From PFJX01 sp964393825 (GTDB taxonomy: Bacteria; Pseudomonadota; Gammaproteobacteria; Burkholderiales; Thiobacillaceae), in assembly GCA_964393825.1 (NCBI GenBank), contig CAYMUY010000012.1, positions 1-64,000 on the forward strand: DNA of 64,000 nt, in the 5' to 3' direction. The position numbers were made by a program, and so were the translations under genes. Below are positions 24,248-35,214 of the stretch, piece by piece; the stretch's first letter is position 1, and each line of letters begins with the position of its first letter. Below the pieces are notes generated by a model. It ran no database searches, was not told where the DNA came from, and saw only the letters and a program-made list of their open reading frames with translations.

Positions 24248-26521
24248 TTACGCCACGCAATCCACGTAATAGCGCGTCTTGCCGTTGCTCTTGTCCTTGA
24301 CCAGACCATGCACGTCGGTTTCGAAGCCGGGGAATTTCTCGTTGAATTCGCGGGTGAACTTCAGGTAGCGGACGATGGTGGCGTTGAACCGCTCGCCGGG
24401 AATCAGCAGCGGGATGCCAGGCGGGTAGGGGGTGAGCAGGATGGAGGTGATGCGGCCCTCGAGGTCGTCGATCTCCACCCGTTCGATGTCACGATGCGCC
24501 ATGCGGGCGAAGGCATCGGCGGGGCGCATGGCCGGGACCATGTCGGAGAGGTACATCTCGGTGGTCAGGCGGGCGACATCGTTGGCCTTGTAGACCTCGT
24601 GGATGGCGGTGCACAGCTCCTTCAGGCCGATGCGTTCGTAGCGCGGATGGGCGGCGACGAAGTCCGGCATGATCCGCCATAGCGGCTGGTTGCGGTCGTA
24701 GTCGTCCTTGAACTGCTGCAACTCGGTGACCATGGTGTTCCAGCGGCCCTTGGTGATGCCGATGGTGAACATGATGAAGAAGGAGTACAGCCCGGTTTTC
24801 TCGACGATGACGCCGTGTTCCGCCAGGTATTTGGTGAGGATGGCGGCGGGGATGCCGGTGTCGGCAAAGTCGCCGTCGACATCGAGGCCGGGGGTGATGA
24901 TGGTGGCCTTGATCGGGTCGAGCAGGTTGAATTCCGGCGCCAGGTTGCCGAAGCCGTGCCAGCGCTCGCCGGCGCGCAGCATCCAGTCCTCACGGTCACC
25001 CATGCCTTCCTCGGCCAGTTCTTCCGGCCCCCAGACCTTGAACCACCAGGCGGCGCCGGCTTTGCTGGCCGCATTGGTTGCCATATCGGCTTCCATTTCC
25101 GCGCCCACCTTGCGCATGGCACGGCGGAAATCCAGGGCTTCGGAGATGGATTCTTCCACCAGGGCGGTGCCGCCCGGTTCCTCCATCATCGCCGCCGCCA
25201 CGTCGCAACTGGCGATGATGGCGTACTGCGGGCTGGTCGAGGTGTGCATCAGGAAGGCTTCGTTGAACACGTCGCGGTCGAGCTTGCGGTTCTCCGACTC
25301 CTGTACCAGGATCTGCGAGGCCTGGCTCAGACCGGCCAGCAGCTTGTGCGTGGATTGCGTGGAAAACACCATCGATTCCTGGCAGCGCGGCCGGTCGGCG
25401 CCGATGGCGTGCATGCCACGGTAAAAATTATGGAAGGTGGCGTGCGGCAGCCAGGCCTCGTCGAAATGCAGGGTGTCGATCTTGCCGTCCAGTTCCTTCT
25501 TGATCTCCTCGACGTTGTAGAGGATGCCGTCATAGGTGCTCTGGGTGATGGTCAGCACCCGCGGCTTGGCGTTCTTGTCCGGAGCGAAGGGGTGCGCGGC
25601 GATCTTCTTCCTGATGTTGTCCCAGTTGAACTCGGAGCGCGGAATCGGCCCGATGATGCCGTAGTTGTTACGGGTGGGCATCAGGAACACGGGGATGGCG
25701 CCGGTCATGATGATGGCGTGCAGGATCGACTTGTGGCAGTTGCGGTCGACCACCACGATGTCGTTGGGGGCGACGGTGGAATGCCAGACGATCTTGTTCG
25801 AGGTGGAGGTGCCGTTGGTGACGAAGAACAGGTGGTCGCACTTGAAGATGCGCGCGGCGTTGCGTTCCGAGGCCGCCACCGGGCCGGTGTGGTCGAGCAA
25901 TTGGCCGAGTTCCTCGACCGCGTTGCAGACGTCGGCGCGCAGCATGTTCTCGCCGAAGAACTGGTGGAACATCTGGCCGATCGGGGATTTCAGGAAGGCG
26001 ACGCCGCCGGAGTGGCCGGGGCAGTGCCAGGAATAGGAGCCATCCGCCGCGTAGTGGGTCAGCGCCCGGAAGAAGGGCGGTGGCAGCGAATCCAGGTAGG
26101 CCTTGGTCTCGCGCACGACCAGGCGGGCGACGAATTCCGGCGTGTCCTCGAACATGTGGATGAAGCCGTGCAGTTCGCGCAGCACGTCGTTCGGTATGTG
26201 GCGGCTGGTGCGGGTTTCGCCATAGAGAAAAATCGGGATGTCGGTGTTGCGGTGGCGGATTTCCTTCACGAAGGCGCGCAGTTCGGCGATGGTTTCGTCG
26301 GTTTCCCCGGAGGAGAAATCATCGTCGTCCACCGACAGGATGAAACCGGAGGCGCGGCTCTGCTGTTGCGCGAATGAGGACAGGTCGCCGTAACTGGTCA
26401 CCCCCAGGATTTCCATGCCCTCGTCTTCCAGCGCCTTGGCCAGGGCGCGGATACCCAGGCCGGATGCGTTCTCGGAACGGAAGTCTTCGTCGATGATGAC
26501 GACGGGAAAGCGGAAACGCAT
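24248..26521 (-). CDS. Orn/Lys/Arg decarboxylase family protein
   Basis: PLP-dependent basic amino acid decarboxylase, 757 residues, of the inducible-type fold. It has an N-terminal receiver-like wing domain (residues 1-125), the PLP domain with PGHSGG (about 168-173), FVTNGTSTSNK (233-243), FDEAWLPHA (353-361) and cofactor lysine in STHKLLAG (Lys393), and the C-terminal domain (TPYPPGIPLLIPGE). It would make agmatine, cadaverine or putrescine; I favour arginine from overall similarity but the substrate is not proven. The gene is monocistronic or leads into the antiporter gene. Confidence 0.9.
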   Translation of the reverse strand: MRFRFPVVIIDEDFRSENASGLGIRALAKALEDEGMEILGVTSYGDLSSFAQQQSRASGFILSVDDDDFSSGETDETIAELRAFVKEIRHRNTDIPIFLYGETRTSRHIPNDVLRELHGFIHMFEDTPEFVARLVVRETKAYLDSLPPPFFRALTHYAADGSYSWHCPGHSGGVAFLKSPIGQMFHQFFGENMLRADVCNAVEELGQLLDHTGPVAASERNAARIFKCDHLFFVTNGTSTSNKIVWHSTVAPNDIVVVDRNCHKSILHAIIMTGAIPVFLMPTRNNYGIIGPIPRSEFNWDNIRKKIAAHPFAPDKNAKPRVLTITQSTYDGILYNVEEIKKELDGKIDTLHFDEAWLPHATFHNFYRGMHAIGADRPRCQESMVFSTQSTHKLLAGLSQASQILVQESENRKLDRDVFNEAFLMHTSTSPQYAIIASCDVAAAMMEEPGGTALVEESISEALDFRRAMRKVGAEMEADMATNAASKAGAAWWFKVWGPEELAEEGMGDREDWMLRAGERWHGFGNLAPEFNLLDPIKATIITPGLDVDGDFADTGIPAAILTKYLAEHGVIVEKTGLYSFFIMFTIGITKGRWNTMVTELQQFKDDYDRNQPLWRIMPDFVAAHPRYERIGLKELCTAIHEVYKANDVARLTTEMYLSDMVPAMRPADAFARMAHRDIERVEIDDLEGRITSILLTPYPPGIPLLIPGERFNATIVRYLKFTREFNEKFPGFETDVHGLVKDKSNGKTRYYVDCVA

Positions 26522-26610
26522 GGGGAAACTCCAGGGGGTGAGAGTGAAACGGATGGGGCGCGCGAATTATAAGAACGCGGGATGGACCGCGTGTTAAATC
26601 TTGGCGGGCA

Positions 26611-28788
<2,178 letters not shown>

Positions 28789-28856
28789 GTTGTGGCGCCG
28801 GCATGCCGGCGGCGTCTATGGTTCGAAACAGTGAGCCGGCGGCGGCCGGCACGACA

Positions 28857-29066
28857 TCAGTCCGGCATGTTGGACGAGGGGCCCTTGTCCTTCGTCACCA
28901 GGTACATGCCGGTTCCGGCCAGGCCCATCCACAACACCATCGCCCAGATGCCGAGCGCTTCCCAGAGGCTGCCAAGGAAGATCAGCATGACCAGGGAAAC
29001 ACCGAGCAAGGCGTTGCCGAGCCAGAAATGGGATGAGTGTTGCGGGTCGTTCACGGCAGGCTCCAC
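28857..29066 (-). CDS. Small two-segment membrane protein of unknown function
   Basis: 69-residue protein that I do not recognise. It has a short polar N-terminus, two hydrophobic segments (about residues 16-34 and 36-56) and a charged C-terminus (TKDKGPSSNMPD). The start follows GGAG. It is followed by recQ after 68 bases and preceded by another small gene after 16 bases, so the two may be co-expressed. Confidence 0.65.
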   Translation of the reverse strand: MEPAVNDPQHSSHFWLGNALLGVSLVMLIFLGSLWEALGIWAMVLWMGLAGTGMYLVTKDKGPSSNMPD

Positions 29067-29082
29067 GAGAGGGGGCGACCAG

Positions 29083-29271
29083 TCAGGCCGCGGTCACGTC
29101 CGGTTTGACGAGAAAGAAAGGGCATGCCACCACACCCTCCGGCCGCCGGATCAACTCCTCGCTGAAATCCGCGTAGGTGCGCGTGAGGGCGTGGCGAGCG
29201 GCGTCGTCCTCGTAGCGCAGGCAATCGCGCGCGAGAGGACAGTTGGAGGTCATGCAATAGGTCTGGCTCAT
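29083..29271 (-). CDS. Small cysteine-containing protein of unknown function
   Basis: 62-residue protein with four cysteines: Cys6, Cys11 and Cys17 in CMTSNCPLARDCLRYE, and Cys50 in ACPFF. The spacing could bind a metal or an iron-sulfur cluster, but no known family comes to mind. The middle is a charged helix (ALTRTYADFSEELIRR). The overlapping frames in this stretch are less plausible because they lack a start with spacing. It precedes the small membrane protein gene. Confidence 0.6.
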   Translation of the reverse strand: MSQTYCMTSNCPLARDCLRYEDDAARHALTRTYADFSEELIRRPEGVVACPFFLVKPDVTAA

Positions 29272-29303
29272 GGTGCGTCGGGCGAGTTGAGGGCTTGGTG
29301 CGG

Positions 29304-30464
29304 CTAGGGGTCGATGACCACCCGCCGGTTGGGCGCGAGGCAGGCCTTGGTGGCCGTTGTGGGGCCGCCCTTGCAGCGCTTCACGGGGTCCGATTCTCCC
29401 TTGGCTTCGAGTTCGATGCGGTGCGGGGCCATGCCCTTGCTGATCAGGTATTGCTTTACCGCTTCCGCACGGCGCAAGGATAGCTTGACGTTGTAGGGCT
29501 CGGGGCCGAGGCGGTCGGCATGGCCGCTGACCCGGATCTTCTTGTCCTTGGCGGCGACCGCCAGCCAGGCATCCAGTTCGGCGCGGCCGGCATCGGTGAG
29601 GATGGCGCTGTCGAAATCGAAGTGCGCGAGGGCATCCGCCATCTTGCTGTCTTCTGCCTGTGTGGCTGGCGCGGTCGCGGGGGCGTGCACCGGCACTGGC
29701 GTCTCGGGCAGTATCGTCGTCGTGACTGCAACGTTTTGAGCGCGCGCGGCATCAACTCCAGCGGCTGGCGTAGCCTGTGGCGCCGCTTCCACAACCCTCG
29801 GTGCACCCCCTACGGGAGCCTCTGCGCCCTGGGGCAGTACGGTCGCGATGGAGATGCTGGGTGCGGTGGCGGTGCTGGTGATGGGCTCGGGCGGCGGCGC
29901 GGCCGGTGTCGTCACTGGCGCGGCCGGCGTTTCCGGTTGCACAGCGGTGGCCGCCACCGGTGCGATGGGCGCGGCCACGGCCGGCCCGCCGGGGAGTGTC
30001 GGCGGCGCCACCGTCGTGCTGCCCGCGGGCGCCGTCGCGGTGTCCGCGACTGGCCCGGGTACTTCGGTCATCGCCACCGGGGGCGGGGTGGGCGCGGGCA
30101 TGGGGGAGAGAACGGGTGAAGCGGGCGGGGCGGGCGAGGTCACGAACGGCGACAAGGGCGTGCTGGTGGCGGGCATCGGCAGGCCGTGATTGCCGTAGGG
30201 CGCGGCCCAGGGAGCCAGCGGCTGCAGGGTCGGCGGCCCCAGGGGAACCGAAACCACGCCCTGCCGTTCCGGTATCTTGCATTCCGCGCTCGGGCCGACC
30301 AGGGCGACGGGTTGGCAGAGGCTCGATCCATTGGGCAACAACTGGCAGAACTGGTTGATCGCCTGGATGATCAGTCGGCTGCAGAAGTCTTCCGCGGCAT
30401 GCGCGCCGCCGGGTAGCAGTGTGCTCGCGCTTGCCAGCGCCAGGACGATTGCACGATGTTTCAT
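29304..30464 (-). CDS. OmpA-family peptidoglycan-associating protein with Pro/Ala-rich linker
   Basis: 386-residue exported protein. A signal peptide (MKHRAIVLALASASTLLPGG, cleavage near AHA) is followed by a short cysteine-containing region (residues 28-62), a long low-complexity Pro/Ala/Thr/Val-rich linker (about 85-265), and a C-terminal OmpA domain: HFDFDSAILTDAGRAELD, VSGHADRLG, NVKLSLRRAEAVKQYL and LAPNRRVVI. The OmpA domain binds peptidoglycan. No beta-barrel is apparent, so it is probably periplasmic. It is followed by small genes toward recQ. Confidence 0.9.
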   Translation of the reverse strand: MKHRAIVLALASASTLLPGGAHAAEDFCSRLIIQAINQFCQLLPNGSSLCQPVALVGPSAECKIPERQGVVSVPLGPPTLQPLAPWAAPYGNHGLPMPATSTPLSPFVTSPAPPASPVLSPMPAPTPPPVAMTEVPGPVADTATAPAGSTTVAPPTLPGGPAVAAPIAPVAATAVQPETPAAPVTTPAAPPPEPITSTATAPSISIATVLPQGAEAPVGGAPRVVEAAPQATPAAGVDAARAQNVAVTTTILPETPVPVHAPATAPATQAEDSKMADALAHFDFDSAILTDAGRAELDAWLAVAAKDKKIRVSGHADRLGPEPYNVKLSLRRAEAVKQYLISKGMAPHRIELEAKGESDPVKRCKGGPTTATKACLAPNRRVVIDP

Positions 30465-30506
30465 GGGATGCCTTGTGATGGGGTCGAGTTCGTGGGCGCC
30501 GGCGAC

Positions 30507-31016
30507 TCAGTTGCCCAGCTTCGCGAGCCAGTCACTGGCCATTTTCCTGGCCGCATCGATTTGTTCCGGCCGCAGATGCGCGGCTTCGCTTTTTTTCATG
30601 TCTGGGGCGAGCTTGTGGCCACCTTGGGTGGCGAGCTCGAACCAGACATAGGCCTGCAGTGGGTCCTTGTTGACCGAGACGCCGCGGCTGTACATGTCGC
30701 CGAGTGCGTAATAGGCATCGGTCAGCCCCTGTTTCGCCGCCGCCAGGTACCAGTTGAAGGCCGCCGAGACATCCTCCTCGGTTCCCTGGCCCTGCTCCAG
30801 CATGATGCCGGCCATATACTGGGAGAGGCCGTGCCCTGCCTCGGCATTGGCCTTGAACAGGCCGAAAGCCTTCTGGTAGTCGACACAACTGTAGGATTGC
30901 AGCGCCTTGTCATAGATCGCCTGACCCTGCGCGGGGGTGAGCGTGTCGAGAGCCAGCGCGGAGACGGGGGTGGCGAGACTGATGAGCAACGCGGTGAGCA
31001 AGACAGGCGATTTCAT
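30507..31016 (-). CDS. Sel1-repeat (TPR-like) secreted protein
   Basis: 169-residue protein with a signal peptide (MKSPVLLTALLISLATPVSA) and Sel1-type repeats (AFGLFKANAEAGHGLSQYMAGIMLEQGQG; AFNWYLAAAKQGLTDAYYALGDMYSRG; AYVWFELATQGG), here split into short segments. Such repeats mediate protein-protein contacts. The open frame starts earlier at 31103, but ATG 31016 follows GAGGAA and gives the signal peptide. It lies 42 bases upstream of the OmpA-family gene, so a shared envelope role is possible but unproven. Confidence 0.85.
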   Translation of the reverse strand: MKSPVLLTALLISLATPVSALALDTLTPAQGQAIYDKALQSYSCVDYQKAFGLFKANAEAGHGLSQYMAGIMLEQGQGTEEDVSAAFNWYLAAAKQGLTDAYYALGDMYSRGVSVNKDPLQAYVWFELATQGGHKLAPDMKKSEAAHLRPEQIDAARKMASDWLAKLGN

Positions 31017-31162
31017 GGGGAATTCCTCTTCATGGCGCGGCTGTTTCTGGTTGAGGTAAGCACTCGAGGGGGAACTATACAAGGCTTGGGGTGCATTGAT
31101 CACGCCGTGGTCCCCTGGGGCGATGTGGCACAGTTCGGTTTTTTCCTGGCCGGAGTATGGTG

Positions 31163-31858
31163 ATGAGTCCCCGCTGGTTGTTGTTCGTTGTCCTGATCGT
31201 GCTGGCCTGGTCGGGCATCGATCCCAGGGACAGGCTGACCTGGTTCCTCGAGGTGGCGCCGGTGCTGATCGCGCTGCCGCTTCTGTTCGCCAGCCGCCGG
31301 TCGTTTCCTTTCACGCCGCTGGTTTATACCCTGATGGCGGCACATGCGGTGATCCTGATGGTGGGTGGCCATTACACCTATGCCGAGATGCCGTTGTTCA
31401 ACTGGCTGCGCGATGCCTTTGATCTCTCGCGCAACCACTATGATCGCCTTGGTCACCTTGCCCAGGGTTTTGTTCCGGCCATCGTCGCGCGCGAAATTCT
31501 CCTGCGCCGCTCGCCACTCCTGCCCGGCAAGTGGCTGTTTTTCCTGGTGACATCGGTGTGCCTGGCGATTTCCGCCTTCTACGAAATGATCGAATGGTGG
31601 GTGGCAATCGGCTCTGGCGACGAGGCGGTGGCCTTTCTTGCCACCCAGGGCGATGTCTGGGATACCCAGTGGGACATGTTCCTGGCCCTGCTCGGCGCGT
31701 TATCCTCGCAACTGCTATTGCGCCGCCGGCATGATCGCCAGTTGGCGATGCTCTCAGGTCGTTCGCCGGGTCATCCCATGAACGACTTGGTCGCCGTGGA
31801 GGGTGGATCGGGCGCTTTTTCCGAGCCGGGGGCACACAAATCAAAGGAACGCTCATGA
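31163..31858 (+). CDS. YjdF-like (DUF2238) inner-membrane protein
   Basis: Polytopic membrane protein, about 231 residues with five to six hydrophobic segments (WLLFVVLIVLAW, VAPVLIALPLLFA, LVYTLMAAHAVILMVGG, WLFFLVTSVCLAISAFYEMIEW, MFLALLGALSSQLLL). The YJDF-like pattern HYTYAEMP and RNHYDRLGHLAQGFVPA is characteristic of DUF2238. No biochemical role is known. ATG 31163 has GGAG seven bases upstream; ATG 31157 is too close to it. It overlaps folE by four bases. Confidence 0.85.
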   Translation: MSPRWLLFVVLIVLAWSGIDPRDRLTWFLEVAPVLIALPLLFASRRSFPFTPLVYTLMAAHAVILMVGGHYTYAEMPLFNWLRDAFDLSRNHYDRLGHLAQGFVPAIVAREILLRRSPLLPGKWLFFLVTSVCLAISAFYEMIEWWVAIGSGDEAVAFLATQGDVWDTQWDMFLALLGALSSQLLLRRRHDRQLAMLSGRSPGHPMNDLVAVEGGSGAFSEPGAHKSKERS

Positions 31859-32496
31859 ACGACTGTTGCGACCACGACTGCCCCACCCCCGAGCCCGGGC
31901 ATCTGGGCATTCCCCGGATCGGGAAATTCAATCCCGTGGCCTTCGAGCAGGCGGTGACCGACCTCCTGCTGGCCTGTGGCGTGGCGTCCGATTCGGTGCA
32001 TACCGGGCGTACCGCGCAACGGGTGCGTGAACTCTGGGAAAAGCGTCTGCTCGGGGGGTACGAGATCGACCCCGGCGAGGCGCTGGGCGAGGGTTTTGCC
32101 GATCCGCGCGAGGACATGGTGGTGGTGCGCGGCATCGCCGTGCACGGGGTGTGCCCGCACCATCTGGTGCCCTTTCGCGGCGTCGCCCACGTGGCTTATG
32201 TGCCGGGTGGACGTCTCCATGGCTTTGGTCGCATCGCCCGGTTGGTGGACGCCATCGGCCACCGCTTCACCTATCAGGAATGGATGACCCGCGACGTGGC
32301 GGAAGCGTTGATTTTCCACGGCATGGCCAGCGGCGCCGCCTGCATCATCGAGGCCGAGCAGTTGTGCCTGTTGCTGGGCGAGGACCGGCGTGGCGACGAG
32401 CGGGTGGTGACCCAGGCCTTCGCGGGTTGCTTCCGCGACGACGCGCAATTGCGCAGCGAGTTCATGCGCGCGGTGTCCTCCAGCGGTCTGAAGTGA
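31855..32496 (+). CDS. folE: GTP cyclohydrolase I
   Basis: First enzyme of folate and tetrahydrobiopterin synthesis. The 213-residue protein has the family's HGVCPHHLVPF zinc and active-site region, GRLHGFGRIARLVD, and the C-terminal CLLLGEDRRGDERVVTQAF with the second zinc cysteine. The N-terminus is unusual in starting with a Cys/His cluster (MNDCCDHDC). It overlaps the YjdF-like gene by four bases and the next gene by one base, so the three are probably co-transcribed. Confidence 0.95.
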   Translation: MNDCCDHDCPTPEPGHLGIPRIGKFNPVAFEQAVTDLLLACGVASDSVHTGRTAQRVRELWEKRLLGGYEIDPGEALGEGFADPREDMVVVRGIAVHGVCPHHLVPFRGVAHVAYVPGGRLHGFGRIARLVDAIGHRFTYQEWMTRDVAEALIFHGMASGAACIIEAEQLCLLLGEDRRGDERVVTQAFAGCFRDDAQLRSEFMRAVSSSGLK

Positions 32497-32972
32497 TGGG
32501 CATGATCCGCGATCCCGCCATTCGCCCGCTGACCCTGGTGCCGCCGCCGCTGGTTTACGCGCTCGCCCTGTTCGCGGCCTGGTGGTTGCACGGTCAGTTG
32601 CCCTTGCCGTTTTCCCTCGGTGCGGTGTCGCGGCCATTGGCCTGGGGTTTGATCGGCGCTGGCCTGGCGGGTTTTGCCTGGGCGCTATGGGCGATCTGGA
32701 CCCACCGCACCACGGTGAACCCCTACAAGGCGGCTTCCAGTCTGGTGACCGGAGGGCCGTTCAGCTATACGCGCAACCCCATCTATGTTTCCGACTGGTT
32801 CGTCTACGCCGGCGCCACGTTGCTGCTGCAGACAGCCTGGCCGTTGTTGCTGGCGCCCGGGGTGTATCTGGTGATACGGCATGGGGTCATCGCCCATGAG
32901 GAAAACCATCTGGCGGCCCGCTTCGGGGAAGAGTATCTGGCCTACAAAGCGCGGGTTCGTCGCTGGCTATGA
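32496..32972 (+). CDS. Isoprenylcysteine carboxyl methyltransferase-like membrane protein
   Basis: 158-residue membrane protein of the ICMT/phospholipid methyltransferase type. Hydrophobic segments occupy about residues 15-33, 43-67 and 97-125. The conserved C-terminal methyltransferase features are visible: GPFSYTRNPIYVSDW and a HEENHLAARFGEEYLAYKARVRRW ending. Real substrates of bacterial members are mostly unknown. ATG 32496 overlaps the folE stop (TGATG). An alternate ATG is at 32502. Confidence 0.82.
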   Translation: MGMIRDPAIRPLTLVPPPLVYALALFAAWWLHGQLPLPFSLGAVSRPLAWGLIGAGLAGFAWALWAIWTHRTTVNPYKAASSLVTGGPFSYTRNPIYVSDWFVYAGATLLLQTAWPLLLAPGVYLVIRHGVIAHEENHLAARFGEEYLAYKARVRRWL

Positions 32973-33009
32973 AATCAATCGGGTTCAATCGAGTGATAGA
33001 GGACGACGA

Positions 33010-33549
33010 ATGAATCAAGGTTATCGCTGGCCCCTGGTCGGGCTGCACTGGCTGACCCTGCTGTTGATCGTGACGGCCTATGTGATCGGCAGCCTGCTGG
33101 AAGACATGACGCTGTCGCCGCTCAAGCTCAAGCTGTACGCCTGGCACAAATGGGCGGGCATGACGGTGATGTTCCTGCTGCCCTTGCGTCTGCTCCTGCG
33201 CTTGACCGACCGTCTCGATCACGCCGCCGGCCTCCTGCGGTGGGAGGCGCGCGCCTCGGCGGCGGTGCATGGCGCGCTCTATCTGCTGATGCTGGCGGTG
33301 CCGCTGCTGGGCTGGCTGCATAGCTCGGCGGCCGGGTTTTCGGTAGTCTGGTTCGGGGTGCTGCCGCTCCCGGATCTGGTGGCCAAGGACAAGGCCCTGG
33401 CGGAGGTGTTCAAGGAACTTCACGAGGGTTCGGTGAATCTCCTGGTGACCCTGGTCGTGCTGCATGCGGCCGCGGCCCTCTATCACCAGCATGTCCGCCA
33501 CGATGGCGTGCTGGCCCGCATGGTTCCCTGGTTGAGGAGACCCTCGTGA
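33010..33549 (+). CDS. Cytochrome b561
   Basis: Four-helix inner-membrane diheme cytochrome, 179 residues. The histidines expected to bind heme are in GLHWLTLLL, AWHKWAGMTV, AVHGALYLLMLAVPLLGWLH and VVLHAAAALYHQHVRHD. These proteins often transfer electrons to or from quinone. ATG 33010 follows GAGGACG; the frame is open 43 codons upstream. It overlaps the first yceI gene by four bases, a frequent arrangement in proteobacteria. Confidence 0.93.
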   Translation: MNQGYRWPLVGLHWLTLLLIVTAYVIGSLLEDMTLSPLKLKLYAWHKWAGMTVMFLLPLRLLLRLTDRLDHAAGLLRWEARASAAVHGALYLLMLAVPLLGWLHSSAAGFSVVWFGVLPLPDLVAKDKALAEVFKELHEGSVNLLVTLVVLHAAAALYHQHVRHDGVLARMVPWLRRPS

Positions 33550-34082
33550 AAATCATCGCCACATTGTTGCTGTGCCTCGCCCTGCCCGCTGTGGCGCAGG
33601 ACTGGAAGCTGGACGCCGGAAAAAGCCAGGTTCGCTTCCTGATCAAGCAGATGAACGTTCCGACCGAGGGCGGATTCGGTCGCGTACTCGCGCAGGCGAG
33701 CTTCGATCCGGCGAAGCCGGAATCCGGAAGCTTCCGTGTTGATGTCGATACGACCAGCATCGACACCGGCTCGGCCGAGGGTGACGACGAGGTGAGGCGC
33801 CCGGCCTGGTTCGACGCGAAAAAATATCCCTGGGCGACGTTCATCGCCAGGAGCGTGCGTCGCGATGGTGAAGGACGCTACACCGCCCTGGGCGATCTCA
33901 GCATCAAGGGTCAGACACGCTCGCTCGTGGCCCCTTTCATCCTCAGTCGCCAGGGCGCCGGCTGGCTGGCACAGGGCCGCTTCCCCTTGAAACGCAGTGC
34001 CTACGGCATCGGCGGCGGCGATTGGGGGGATGTGGTGGCGGATGAACTGGAAGTGCGTTTCAACCTGGTCCTGTTACCGTGA
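33546..34082 (+). CDS. YceI-family periplasmic protein (first copy)
   Basis: 178-residue lipocalin-like protein with a signal peptide (MKIIATLLLCLALPAVAQ). YceI proteins bind polyisoprenoid lipids in a deep cavity. Typical segments are WKLDAGKSQVRFLIKQM, SFRVDVDTTSIDTG, LSIKGQTRSLVAPF and KRSAYGIGGGDWGDVVADELEVRFNL. The preceding cytochrome b561 overlaps it, and a second YceI gene follows, suggesting an electron-transfer or quinone-related role. Confidence 0.92.
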   Translation: MKIIATLLLCLALPAVAQDWKLDAGKSQVRFLIKQMNVPTEGGFGRVLAQASFDPAKPESGSFRVDVDTTSIDTGSAEGDDEVRRPAWFDAKKYPWATFIARSVRRDGEGRYTALGDLSIKGQTRSLVAPFILSRQGAGWLAQGRFPLKRSAYGIGGGDWGDVVADELEVRFNLVLLP

Positions 34083-34090
34083 GGTCCACC

Positions 34091-34651
34091 ATGCATAAAT
34101 TGCTCGCCTGCCTGGTCTGCGCTTGCGCACCTGCTGCCTGGGCCGCGGAAAGTTTCGTCCTTGATCCTGAACATACCTTCCCCAGTTTCGAGATTCGTCA
34201 CCAGGGTGTTTCCGTGTTGCGTGGCAAGTTCAACCGCAGTCAGGGGCGCGCGGTGCTCGACCCGGGCGGGCAGGGCAGCCTGGTCGAGGTGAGCGTGGAC
34301 GCGACTTCCGGTGATACCGGACACGACGGGCTCAACCAGAAATTGCTGGGCGGCAACTTCTTCAACACCGCGCGATTCCCTGTGATTCATTTTGTCTCCA
34401 ACGACGTCACCTTCCAGGAAGGCAAGCCGGTCGCGGCCAGTGGCACGCTGACGATGCTGGGTGTCAGTCGGCCGTTGACGCTGGAGATTCGTGATTACGC
34501 CTGCACCCGGCAATTCCCCACGCTACGCCCGCTCTGTGGCGCCGATGTCCACGCCAGCATCAAGCGTTCCGAGTTCGGCATGCTCTACGGCATACCGCTG
34601 ATCGGCGATGAAGTGACTTTGCGGATCGAGGTGGAAGGCTTCCGCGAGTAA
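34091..34651 (+). CDS. YceI-family periplasmic protein (second copy)
   Basis: 186-residue YceI protein with a signal peptide (MHKLLACLVCACAPAAWAA). The domain starts SFVLDPEHTFPSFEIRHQG and continues with VSVDATSGDTGHDG, TLTMLGVSRPLTLEI and SIKRSEFGMLYGIPLIGDEV. An in-frame GTG at 34079 exists, but ATG 34091 follows GAGG and gives the signal peptide. It is divergent in sequence from the first copy, so it looks like an old duplication rather than a recent one. Confidence 0.92.
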   Translation: MHKLLACLVCACAPAAWAAESFVLDPEHTFPSFEIRHQGVSVLRGKFNRSQGRAVLDPGGQGSLVEVSVDATSGDTGHDGLNQKLLGGNFFNTARFPVIHFVSNDVTFQEGKPVAASGTLTMLGVSRPLTLEIRDYACTRQFPTLRPLCGADVHASIKRSEFGMLYGIPLIGDEVTLRIEVEGFRE

Positions 34652-34674
34652 GCGGACTGGCGGGCCGAACGGGA

Positions 34675-34908
34675 TCATGGGGCGGCCTGTTCCGGGCCGA
34701 TAGGATTGCCGTTCTCATCCACATCACCCACTTCCGGAACCACCTCATGGCACAGGTAGCGTACCTGTTGCCCGCGTGCCGCGTATTGCTCGACCAAGGC
34801 CTTGGCGGCCGCCCGGCAGGAAGCATCATCATCGAGATGCTGGGTCAGGATCACTCGCTGCCCACCATCCCCAAGGAGCAGCCATAGGATCAAGGCAAAT
34901 GATTTCAT
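34675..34908 (-). CDS. Small exported protein of unknown function
   Basis: 77-residue protein that I do not recognise. Its N-terminus is hydrophobic (MKSFALILWLLLGDGGQ), probably a signal peptide. The rest is a short mixed alpha/beta region with two cysteines (Cys31, Cys52) and an acidic C-terminus (DVDENGNPIGPEQ). It converges on the second yceI gene. The start ATG lies in the region before the tRNA gene. Confidence 0.6.
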   Translation of the reverse strand: MKSFALILWLLLGDGGQRVILTQHLDDDASCRAAAKALVEQYAARGQQVRYLCHEVVPEVGDVDENGNPIGPEQAAP

Positions 34909-35071
34909 GTTGTGGGAGCACGTTGCTATATCAGTGATTGCTGATATTCAGTGTACTGGGCCAGCGTGCCACACGCACAGGAAATATGCTTGAGACCCAC
35001 ACAAGGACGTAAATCAGGTGCGCGGCCACACGCAGGGGCCGATGTCTACTTCCGGAACTGCGGGGGAAAAT

Positions 35072-35148
35072 TGGTCGGGGTGAGAGGATTCGAACCTCCG
35101 GCCTCCACGTCCCGAACGTGGCGCTCTACCAGGCTAAGCTACACCCCG
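35072..35148 (-). tRNA. tRNA-Pro (CGG)
   Basis: 77-nucleotide cloverleaf on the minus strand: acceptor stem CGGGGTG paired with CACCCCG, anticodon stem CCACG/CGTGG around loop TTCGGGA (anticodon CGG), T-loop GGTTCGAAT, and encoded CCA at 35072-35074. Confidence 0.95.
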
Positions 35149-35214
35149 ACTTGAACTGGTCTCGGAACCGGAACCAGTGAAACTGACGGCTGACGACTGT
35201 TTGTTACTTGCCGT

